Below, one piece after another: positions 12,601 to 24,600 of a DNA stretch of 64,000 nucleotides (positions are counted from its first letter, which is position 1; each line of letters opens with the position of its first letter). The DNA is taken from the NCBI RefSeq assembly GCF_031877795.1, contig NC_133934.1, forward strand, positions 27,182,716 through 27,246,715, given 5' to 3'. The notes under the pieces are model-generated. The model saw nothing but the letters and a program-made list of their open reading frames with translations, did not search any database and was not told where the DNA came from. This stretch comes from Strix aluco. Taxonomy: Eukaryota; Chordata; Aves; Strigiformes; Strigidae. The position numbers and the translations under genes were made by a program.

Positions 12601-15600
12601 GTGACTCTGTGGGCCTGCAGAATGATGCCTCTGCCCACACAGGTGCGTGTGGCTGCAGCAGGGTGGTGCCAAGAGGCTGCGTGGGTCCTTCATCCCAAAG
12701 CATGAGAGGTCCTCTGAAACACCTCAGAAACGTCACTCACCAAGTTGTTCAGTTTTTCAGTGTCCGTGTCAAAATACGATCCTCTTGGGTACAATGAAAT
12801 GCTTGTATGCCTTTTTTCATGTTCAGTGATAACACCATCATCTGATTACAAAATGTTTATGAAATGTGAACGATGATAGTCTGTGGTAGAAAAGACATTG
12901 TATCGGCTGTATCAGTACAAAAATTTTCTTAAATGTATCATATACCTGTGGATATTGGTATTATAAATAGAATTAGATATACTGGGAATGAGAGTTCCCC
13001 AGTGAAGTTGACTTAATTTTTTTTATAAATTACTGACTACTCAGTTTTCTATTTTTAGCTGTATGTCACTAGCATTTAATTGCTCAGCACAGGGAGGATG
13101 AAGAGTCAAGTCTCGTGAGCAGGAGCAGAACTTCTGCAGCATGTTGTTGCAAAATTGAGTTTTCCTGCAGCAAGTAGTAGCACTTTCGGGGGTTTTTTTA
13201 ATCCTCCTTGAAAGAATTTCTATAAATAACATCCGTGTCTATACCTGATTCAACCTCCTTGATATAGGTTATGTGTAGACTTAGCTGTCGCACTTGTGCA
13301 GGGTAGCTACATGACACAGCGCCATGTTTAGGTTCCTGAGGTAACTCTAGACCCAGAGGTGGTAAAAGTGCATCATGTCTGTGCATTCACTGAGCTTTTT
13401 AAGCTGAGAAGCCAATGTGGCTGTGCTCTTTCCCCAGCTCCAGCTGCCATCAACACTTGACTTCACTGGGTATATGTAACACTGCTTAACACTTTTTGTA
13501 TCAGCCCTGGTTTATCATTGTTTATAGTTTTAAAACCTCTGAGGTTGAAATTAAAGCTGAATTTCTTTTCTGTTTTAAATTTTTCAGTTTGGACAGTTGC
13601 TTTTTGAGAGTGGAGGGTGACTACCATTGCTTTACCAAAAATAATAATATAAACATTAATAATTAAAACTTACAACAATATCTTTGGAAGGGCTTACACT
13701 TTGGAGCAGTGGATAGAGTTGTTGGATAGGTACCTCTTACTTTTCCAGTTAAAATTTACCTTGTTTAGGGCAAATCCTGAGCTCTTGAAAATAGCCATTT
13801 GTTTAGGTTTAACAGAGGTTTGTACGTTGTAGAATGACAGAAAAATTCAGGCTGTAGGTCTCTAGCTGAGTCTTCTGCCCAAAGAAGGATCAGACATGAG
13901 ATCAGACTGGGTTGCTAAGGGCTTGGTCATTTGAGTGTTGAAAACCTCAAGGACAGAGATGACATAATGTGTCTGGGCAGCCTGTTACACTGCCTGGCTG
14001 TCCTCATGGAGAAAAGAAATACTTATTTCTTCATTGAGCAAGGTTGGGAAGGGTTTCCAGTAGCTTCTCTCCTGGCTGCTGTCACATCAAAAGCCAGAAC
14101 TGAAGCTGAAGGAGACATTTTCTAGTTGCAGTGTTCTGCTGCTGTGGCTTTCGGTGAGAAAGCTCTCACTGAAACACAGGCTGACATCAGGATGCACTGG
14201 GAAAGGGAGAGGAGGGTTGTATGGAAGAAAAGAGCAATAGAATGGCAAGGGGGCAAATCTCTGGGGCACAGGACTTGCAGTCTTTGGGACATTTTTCTGG
14301 GGCCTGTTTTGTAGCCTGTGCCTCATCTCCAGTGACCATGTCTCCTTGGAACGTGTGACACATGGAGGGGGAGATCAGTGCCTTGTTCTTGGTATAGGCA
14401 CAGTCACAGGTGGACATGGTGGAGAGGAGGTCCATAAACTTTCCATGCTGCCTTTTTGGAGAGTGTATTTCACCCTCTGCCTAGTCCAGTTTGAGAACCA
14501 CTTTTAGGCAGGAGGGGGATGTGTCCTAAGAAGAGCAATGAAGGGTCTAGAGCACAAGTCCTGTAAGGAGCAGCTGAGGAAACTGGGGTTGCTTAGCCTG
14601 AAGAAAAGGAGGCTTAGGGGACACCTTATCACTCTACAACTACCTGAAAGGAGGTTGTAGCGAGGTGGGTGCTGGTCTCTTTTCCCAAGTAGCAAGTGAT
14701 ACGATGAGAGGAAACAGCCTCGAGTTGTGGCAGGGGAGGTTTAGATTGGGTATTAGGAAAAATTTCAAAAATTTCTTCACTGGAAGGGTTGTCAAGCATT
14801 GGAACAGGCTCCAGAGGGAAGTTGTGGATTCACCATCCCTGGAGGTATTTAAAAGACATGTAGACGTGGTGCTTAGGGACATGGTTTAGTGGTGGACTTG
14901 GCAGTGTTAGGTTTACATTTGAACTTGATGATCGTAAGGGTCTTTTCCAGCCTAAATGATTCTATGATTCTATGTGTCCATGTGCCTTGCCTGGGGCAGA
15001 GGGTGGGTGAATGGAGGTGAGGATGCAGTGGAAAGCGCCAGGCAGTGGGGAGGACGGCAGGCAGCCAGCCCCAGCAGGGACCAGAGCAGACGCACTGCCA
15101 CTTCCAGAGACTTGTGGCTGTGATCTGGCGCCTGTTCTGCTGCGAGTGGCGGCACAGCCCTTGGCAGCCATGAAATTCTTCTGTTGTTCCCAGCACTGCT
15201 CGCTGCCCGCTGGGCTTGCCCGGGTTGCTGTGCCTGGCCATGACCCCACACCGGTCTGCACCATTTCCTTGCAGGGCCTCTTCCCAGACACATTCCCTGC
15301 CCCCCTCTGGAGCATGCCTCCCTCCCGAGAGGAGAGACAGGGATTCCCAAACAATGCTGACAGCAAAGCTCTCTGGAGCCAAAGTGTGTCCACAGGCATT
15401 GGTGTCCTGTTGACACTGCCAGCAGACATCCCCAATGACTGAGCTGTGAGAGCCCAGGTCTGCTCTACATGGGGCACAGACAGATGAGGGGCCATAGGCT
15501 CGTGTGGGTCTGTGGGGATGGGAAACAGGATCCATGCAGAAGGTGGGGAGTTCTGAATTCTGCCCCCAGAAAAGAGGAAATTTCATCAGGTTTCCTCCTT

Positions 15601-18600
15601 TGCAGCTGTTAATAAGATGGAGGAGTGAGAGGAGGACAGGAAAGTGAGTCTGCAATAGACTATTTCTGAAATATGTTACTTTTTATTTCTAAAAGTAGTC
15701 TGCTTTTTTTATTTTCCTCTGTTGAATGTGCCATTTTCTAGATTTTTCATGCATTTAGAAGCACTGTGCAGCGGCTGATCGGTTTGCTGGAGATTTTTCT
15801 TGATTTGTCTATTGGGAAATCAGATGTATGTTGAAAGCTGCTAAATAGGTCAGCTGAAGTGCTACCCTTGTTTTGACAGTGTGGTTTTAGCTCTGCAACA
15901 GCCTTGTCTTGGGTCAGGAAGCTGGCTTTTCAAAAGTATTTGGATTATTGGCTTGATATGGTCTCACCATATTTTTTCAGTTCTCTCTTAATTGTGTTTC
16001 AAGTATTTCATTACCTTTAATACTGACTCTGGCTTTTTCCTACAGATAACAGATTGTTTAGACAACCGTGAAATAAAGGAAGTATTTAATTACTTTGCCA
16101 CTTTTCAAACCCTAGTATGTGCTATGTATTCACTAATGCATACGTTTTTGTGTTATTCTGGAAGGGGAAACTAGGGGTGAAATGTATGCTTATCTCCAGC
16201 TAACACAATCCAAGATATCCTACAATTTTAAAAGCTTGTAGGAGCTATTCCAAATGAACTGCATGATGGTTGCTGATGAACAGTTTGAAAAGGAGATTAA
16301 AGCCCAGTGATTCAATACCCGAGCGGCACATACTGCTCCAAAATGTACTCTCTAGCTCCCTGCTGAGCTCTAAACCAGGCTGGTTCAAACACATTACAAA
16401 GAAGCAGCAAGTACTGCCTTGAGGAATTAACACATACTTTTATTTCCACTGTACTCACTGTGTTTCTACTGTATTATTCTCTGCAGGTCTTCCCAGCGGA
16501 AGCAGATAGAGCGACCAGCCAGCAGCAGGTCGAGGCCAGCCCTGGAAGTGCAGGACCTGTGAGCCCAGCGTGCCCATCCCCAGGTGGGTTCTTGCTGCTG
16601 CCCTCGCACCTGACCTTGCCCACCCCCGGGGCTGGGGTTTAGGCCCACCCTGCAGCACCATAAGTTCCGTAAGTGCATTTGCAGCACCAAGAGGGTTTAT
16701 TAAAAAATTCAGAAGATGTCAGAAACCTCGACATAAAGAAATTTTTTACAGTAAGAACAATCATTCACTGCAACAACATCCCAAGGGACGTGGTAGAGTC
16801 CCCATGGCTGGAGGTTTTCAAGGTGCAACTGAACAGGGTGCTAGACAATCTCCTCTAGGCTCCCTTTCCAAGGAAGGGTGGGACCAGATGATCTTTTGAG
16901 ATCCCTTCCAACCTGAGCTGTTCTGTCATTCTGTGGTTGAAATGACACACCTGACTACATTGCTCAGGATGCAAGTTGTCTGCTTTGCCATTTGTGTGAG
17001 TGAAAAGCTGGTGCCACACCGTGCTGTAACCAGAAAGCAATCAGGGCAGAAACTATCAGTTAGTAACAGCTGCTTTTAACAGTTTTTTTCCCCCCAAGAC
17101 ATTAAGAAATGGGGAAGGAGAATAAGAAGGGGCACTTCAGTCCTTGTAGGGGCTTTAAATGGACGGTATTTTGCACACTCCAGATTTTCTGCTGTAAAGC
17201 CTTTATGCATGATTCCTATTCTGGGAAAAGGAATTTGCTGGTAAAATTTGAAGCTGTTTTCCTCAAAAGGGTGTTTCTGAAACATTACCTTTGAGTAGGC
17301 ATTTTATCTACTGCCTGTTATCGTGCTAACTTCAGGGTCCTTTTTTGTTGTTCATTTTTAAAAATGTGCCTATGAAAGTTCAGCTTTGTATGGGTAAGTA
17401 AAAAGTACTATTTGAAGTAAGTATTTAAATGAGATCTCTGGCTGTAATTGGCATGTAAGCATAATGCTTCTATTTGTTGAGGATAAATGTGACTTAAACA
17501 ATTGAGCTTTGCCCTCAAAGTGGGTACCAATCCCACAAGGTTAGGACTATATCCAAACTTTTCTTGATGTGCTGCAAGACTCTGAAGCACGTGGGCTGTT
17601 AGCAAGGGCTCATTAGTTGACATAATTACTTTGGCTCATAGATGCCAATGCACAGAGGTTAACAATCTTGAATTGCACCTGGCAGGTAACGTAGAAGCTG
17701 CAGTCTTTTGGTGAACCGAGCAAGTTTTCCTCTCAAGAGTCAGCAGTGATGAGCTGGTGATATTTGTCTACAAATCACAAAACCACCTTGTGTCAGGCTC
17801 CACACCTGTGAGAAATGCTAAACATTAAGTATTGATAGCAAAGTTTAATATTGACTGGCAAGGAAAACTGAGATAGCATTGTAAAAATTGAAACAGTAAA
17901 GAAACATGAGTTTTCATGATGTCTGCTTTGGAGGGATAGATGTGGTCCAAACTGTGTGACCTTCTTGTGGAATAAGCAACCTCCTCTGCTGTTCAGTACA
18001 AGCCAGCTACTTCCGTGCTGTGACCCGTATGCCACTAATGGTGTGGGAACTGCTCCAAAGTGGTGTGCATCTGCCTGGCAGCAGGAGCAGCTCTTGTCTC
18101 TGCTTGTGTGCAGGTTCTTAGTGGAGCTTTGGAGTGCATTTCCTTCTTAGCTCACTCTCCTAGCCTGTCAAAGATGTACATTCAGAAGCTGCCCCTGCTG
18201 CCGTGGTTGAAGAGGGGACAGGATCTGAAGCTGAGATTCTGCTTTAGGAGGTTAGAGAGATGTCTGGGTGATTATACACTGCCTGGGATGCTGGCAACTG
18301 CTCTGCTTCCAATGGTGGTACCAGCTGACAGTAGTTTAGCTGTCATTGTCTTCAGCTGTAGACCCATGCATTCCTGGTCCCTTCTCCCTTAAACCAGCAT
18401 CAACTTGTTGGATTTTTTAAAGAACTAAATGACAACTAGATCATTCCAGTCCAAGGCTTCCTGTTAGCACAGTTTGTTTGCTGTCTGATGCTTGACTTGA
18501 TGTGGTTTGGTGGAAACAGGCAACCTGAAATATCCTCCAGCGCTGACAGTGAGACCATGTTAACTGTGGTATAGCTACTTGTCTGGGTAGCATCTTAGGA

Positions 18601-21600
18601 CAGGATTCATCACATGACTTCAGTAAAGAGATCTATATCTCAGTAGTGACTTTGTAGGTTACAACTCATCTGAGCTTAAGAGGAATGTCTGAAATAGTTT
18701 GGATGGCTCTTCCCCAAGAACTGCGCCTCTGTCCTTGTTGACCATGAAGGGTGTCCCATGATGCCCAAGTGTAAGCACCTACATTTTGTCAGGTAAATTT
18801 CACTCTTAAAGCCCTGTCTTCTCTGAGAGATTAATTTTGCCTGTGTTGAAGAAAGAAGATTATTTTTCCAAAACATCCAGTCAACGGGCTCACAGTATAT
18901 CCAGTAAGAAATCGGATTGTAAGAAATTAAATAGGTCTACATTTTATTTGAAAAAATATCTTAACCTTGAAACATTATCTCTTATATGTGTGGATTAGGT
19001 TCAGATCAAAAGCAATTCAAGTCAACTGCAGCTTGTGCCAGCTCTGTTGTGAAGAGATTAGAATTTCTTCCCAGTCCTGTCCTTTCAGAGGAAACTGCTT
19101 CAAGTGAGAAAGATGTGAAGAAACCTGAAATGGAGCAGCAGAAGGAAGCAGAGCTCCCTGCTACACCGAAGGTATGTACAGGCAAGAAAAGGGGACGTGG
19201 AAAACAAAATAAAAAAAGAAAAATCTCACATGGAAATGTTTATTGTGCACATTGGTATTTTTCTCTATATAATGTCACTTCAGGAGTTCATTCAAAATAC
19301 TCTGCCAGTCAGTGACCCTGAAGGATGGTTTCTGTGCCAAATCCTGTGGTCATCAGAGTTTCCCTTCCAAAGAAACTCCCCGGTGTCTGCTTGTAGTATT
19401 TGAACCTGTAAACTGGCTAGAGCAGAAATGAGAATTTAACCTGCAAACCCCAATCCCACCATGTGTTGAGAGGGCAGAGTATGCAGAAGGTGTTGACAGT
19501 GGAGCTTACCCTCTTAGTCCTCTTGAAGTGCTGAGCAAGTGCAGGTGGTGACACAGGTAACAAATGGCCATGACTGTACTGCTTAGGTAAGTTAGATGTT
19601 GGTCCTGGGTTAGGATTGGCTTCGGTGTGCAGGTCAGTGTGAATGTCAACAACAGCTACCTGTTATTTCCAGGACTTCAGTACTGCAACTCCATGCTGTA
19701 ATTCTGGAGATAGAGGCTTCATCTTTGATAATGTCGATTCAGGAAATAAACAGAAAGGGTTTAATTTAACCTTTGATTGAACCTTCTGATTTTTGAATGC
19801 TATTTTCTGCTCCCAAATGTCTGAACAGGTGATGAAACCAAAAGCCCTGGAACAAGGAGGGAGTGTGTTATTGCCATTTTTAAAGAAACTACCTGAGACC
19901 AGTCAAGTTACTCTGCAGAATTCTGGTCTACAAGGTGAGCAAAAAGCATTTGGAGAACTCAGCCGGACAGTAACTGAAACAGTGCATGTGGTGTTCAGGG
20001 AGAAGTGCCTAATCAATGACCTGGAGAGTTTTGGAGCTAAAATGGTTATTTTCTGATTGTATCTGACTGATACTGGTAGCGTGGCTGCTATGATGCAAAG
20101 CACTCTTCCGACTGTTCCCCTTAAACACAACAGCAGAATTGTGATAACAGAGCAGGGCAGGGAGAGCCCTATCTTGCACTTACCTGGCCTAGCAATAAAA
20201 GCTGTATTATGTCAATGAGTAGTATGAGTATTACTAATAGTACTGCTGCTCACAGATGAAAATGGCTTAGCATTTGGTTTTAGCTCACAATAAAAACTTC
20301 TGGAGATAAATTCTGCACTCAGCTGCTCGTGTGGAGTTCTGTTCATAGATGACCAATACACATATCTGGCCACATCCCTGAATTTGACCTGTGCCCATCA
20401 CAAGTTCTTGCAAAGCAGAACTTTTTTTTTTTGCCTTCATGACAAAGTTTTGCTTGAGATTGATAATGTTTAGTAGTTTGATTTTATATTGATTTTAGAG
20501 ATGCATATATGTAGGTAACATGAAAGAAAGAAAGAGAAAAATCATCTCAAGTTTTCTTCCCCCTGGGACTTAATAGGTTGTTATATATGTATAGGTAATA
20601 TACTGATTATCCTAGTGTTTTCAAGATTCAAACTACTGAAGGTGATCCACTGTGGAAAACAGGATTGTCTGAAAAGGAATAGAAATCTCACTTGTTTAAA
20701 GTGGGGAAGTGCTTTCCAAACAGGCTTTGAGACCAATATAATTTTATATTAGGCACAAATCAATCCAAACATCAAGTACCAGATTATAGGTCTCTCACAT
20801 ATTTTCTGAGTGGTGCTGAGACACTTGGCTGCTCTCTAGTGTTCACAGCACATACAGCGCTGACAGGATCACAAAATCCTCTAAAACCTGTATCTGCAAT
20901 AGGAATGAATGGGAGCACCATGCAAAGACTTGAAGGGGTGGCTGCCCTTGACTAGTATTCGTGCGCTAGAGCTCTCGTGTAAGGTTAGGTGCCATATTCC
21001 AAAAGTAGCGTTTAAATACGGGCAGTCTGTGTGGTAGGCTGGTCCATTGTAAACTAGCTGCGATGGGCCAAAGTGATTGTAGTCAAAATTCCTCTCGTGG
21101 CCGAAGTGGCTCGGGTCTGAGAGTCCATCATCGCCTTTTGACTGCGCTGTGTTTCTTGTTTTGTCTCTGTGCCGGTGCCTGCAGAGCCGCCCCGCGGGGC
21201 CGCGGTTCCGCTTAGGGTTCGCAACAACTGGCGGCGCTCACAGTTTTTCTCGCAGTCAGGTAAATGCGGTGCTAAGACCAGCTTCAGCCCTTCTGCTGCC
21301 TTCAGTCATAGGTGTCTTCGGACGTGGGGCTGGGGCGAAAGCTGGTGATCACGGGGACTTGTTCTACCTCTCGCTTTCATAGAAAGTGTCTATTCCTGCT
21401 GCACAGTTGACAAAGAGCTGTTGGGTTGCACGTTGTTGTGATGCTCTGGTTTCAGGCACCCAAATGAAATCACTTGCCTATAAATACCTTTTCCTTAATT
21501 TCTTTAAATCAGCCTAATTTTCAAAGACGTTTGGATAGAAAATGGCAATGGTTCTCTTCGTAACTGTGGCTCTTGAATAGTGTAGTCCCATCCTTTTAGC

Positions 21601-24600
21601 TTTGCTATGCTTTTTCCTTCCTTGCACTGAATCACGAAGGGAAAAAATAGATCAAGGTAGGTGACACTCAGTGTCCAAACACTGCTAACGTCTGTGGCCA
21701 GAAGTAGATGGCATTAGCTAGTGGTAGAGTAGAACCTGATGTTAGTTAATATTGTGCTCCTCTATACCCAGATATAAAGTAGTTTTGTTGGTGATGGGTG
21801 TAATCTGTTTTTCTGGTTTATTTGCTTGCGATTCGTCCTTGCATTTGGTTGTGGGAGCAAAGAGGGGACGAACATGAAGCTTTTTTATACAGATACAATG
21901 TAGCTTTAATTGCAGGCTAAGCACATTTTGCCAGGTTAAATTTAATCTTTCCTTTTTCTGTTCTTTTAATAGCTGATTCTAATAGTGGTGACAAATCAAA
22001 TGTGAGTACCTTTTTTGCATTGTTGTTTGGTTTAGAGATATGTGTTTAGCAAAAGTGATTTTTTTATGCAAAATGTTTTGTAACATGCCCAAATCAGAAT
22101 GAGAATTTTTTTTCTCATGGAAATGAGAGAGAAAAAATACAACCCAAATCAAGACATGGTCTGAATCTGGAATTTAGGTGTTCTCCTCTTATCAGGAGGG
22201 AATGGTAGCTATACAGTATTCAGTTGCTGGAGCCACTGAAGCTTCACAATCTCAAAACAATATATAACTCTAAATTATCCATTCTATTTTAAATGCATAT
22301 AAATTAGAGGAGACCACAGTTCTACTGTCTCCTCAATGAAAAAAATAAACACACCACAAATGCTACTCTGAAGTACACAATATTTCATATTCTGTTTGTC
22401 ACATAAAAAGAGACATCATCTCTTCCTACCAGATTCAAATACAACTCTTAGTGGAAAGGAATATGACATCAGGTGTCTAAAATTGCCCTTGATTGTAAGG
22501 ATTTTAATCATGTGTCATGTAATGGGATTCTTAGTGAAGCCTGAGGTTTGATTTCATTATGGATAAAAATTTAAAACAAAGCTGTAAGCTGTTGTCCTGA
22601 CAGCCATATGAAATGACGGAATATTTTTTACAATCACAAATTGCTTTGCATGTTGCGCAGACAATTATAGAGAAGCAAAATAGATGTTTTCTTTAAATTT
22701 GAGTACCTGCAGGTTATCTCTGTTCAGTGCTGCTTAGAGCTTTCTTTGAGATCTTTTTCCTTTTTTCCCCTCCAGTTGAAGTTTCCCAAGCCTTTCTTTG
22801 CAAACCAAATCATTATTTTATCATTTGGATGCCTGTGAGCAATCCCAAGTGTCAATCAAGCTAAGAATATTGTCTGCTAACTGAGAACACCATTATCTAG
22901 TTATCAGTTTCCCATTTTAACATCATTGCCAGGGGTAGGCCAGGCAAAGTGCAGCTTTCTCTGGTAGCCTTGTGAAGTGTAGTGTTGAAGTCTAATAGTT
23001 TGGTTTTCCTTCATGCAAGCGTTTCAATTTTTGGTCCTGGGATCCAGAAGAAGAGCGAAAGCGCCAGGAAAGGTGGCAGCATGAGCAAGAACGCTTGCTT
23101 CAGGTAAGAAAGAAACTACATGTCTTCCACCATATGGTTCAGCTGTTGAGTTGTCCCTTTGGACAAAAGTTGAGCATTTCATGTCATGTTTTTCACATCC
23201 TCTGTGGATGCTTGAGCGAATTCTATGGCAGATGAGCAATAAAATGAGCATGCACACACGTCTCCCTTCCCCACTCCATAGGAGGACCAAAAGGACTTAG
23301 TTCTGCATTCCAGCACGGAGCTAAACCAAATGTTGACCCTCAACTATATTTAAAGTATGCTGAGCATAGACTGCGAGACTCTTAATTACTTGGATCCTCT
23401 TTCTCCAGACTGACAATTTGCTGACCCTGATGCATATGCAACGATTCTTTAAAATTATGATCTTAATAGATTTTTGTAGACTTCTGCTTTGTTCACAGGT
23501 TCTTCTGGGAAAACATTAAGCTAAATTTGGACATGAAGAGTTTGGGGGGTTTTTTTGAGAGGGGGGGAAACCCCCTCAAAACAACCACTGGTTTTGCCTA
23601 GTGGTAGAGTAAGCTGTAAAAGGTCTGGGTTTGTGTCCTAGTTGGAAAAAGTGCAGTTGCCCTGAGAATGAATTTCCCCACCAGTCAGTAGTGTCTTTTG
23701 AAACTGTGAGTAGGTTTGGCCCCAAAGAAATCATATCTTTCCTCCATGTAACAGAAGAACAACTGTCAAAGGGCGGAGAATAATAAAATGGAGTCTTTTC
23801 ATCTTTTAAGAATGACTTGTATGTCTCTCTACTGCTTTCTTGAGATTATTTCTTTTTAGCTAATGTGATTGTTTCCTCTTAAAATGGTGTAAAATTCTCA
23901 TAATTTTTCTGGCATATGTGGGTGTTCTCTCAATAGTAAATGCATCTTTTCTGGATTATGGAAGTCACCATTCTTCCCCATATTCAAACCAGTTCTGCCA
24001 AACAGTTTTAAAGATCTTTTTGAGATAATTTTTCATGCAAAACTGTGAAAATAATTCTCAAGAAAGAATTCCATCAAGGAGGAAAATAAGCTACTTAGCT
24101 AATTATAAGCTTACCCTCTTCAAACCTTTACACACTATTCATTTATCTTTTAAACTTGCACGGGTATTCATTCATTAAATTGTAGTGGCATCTCTCTTAA
24201 ATTAGTACCAGTATGTGCAAAACCTGCTTGTTTATATGCTACTTTGCTGAAATTTTTAATGTAAAATCCATGCCGAAGTGTTTTGGGGTGTGTGATAGCT
24301 TTTTGGAACTCTCAATACTGTATAATAAACAAGGAATTTAAATTACTGAGCATAAATTTCATTTCTGACCAAAGATGTAAAAACTTCTAACAAATTAAAC
24401 TATTTCAGGCATTTTAAAAGTTCCTCATGATTTGAAGGTGTTAAATGTAAGTGCTGGAAACAAGTGGTGAGAGGAGGAAAAGAAGCTTTTTTTGTCACCC
24501 ATGGACGTTTCAGATTTTTATCTTCCTATTTCATCCTATTTCTGATTAAACCTGTCTTAGCAGGTTCATTTTCACTGTGGAGATACTACAGAATTTACTT

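Larger units (their letters stand above)
6631..16486 (+). other. LIMCH1: LIMCH1 intron between window exons 2 and 3 (9.9 kb)
   Basis: The longest intron in the window. Contains a CR1 fragment at 14519-14974, a GC-rich stretch at 14980-15480, a short tandem TTAGTCCTAG duplication near 11990, and an enhancer-like AT-rich element at 6880-7060. No further exon fits the phase. Confidence 0.75.

Noticed and set aside
14873..15655. 260-codon - strand open frame, with two overlapping frames also open
   Set aside because: Overlaps the antisense of a CR1 3' end and a GC-rich intronic stretch; all three frames are open together, there is no domain, and the C-terminal part is antisense repeat sequence.
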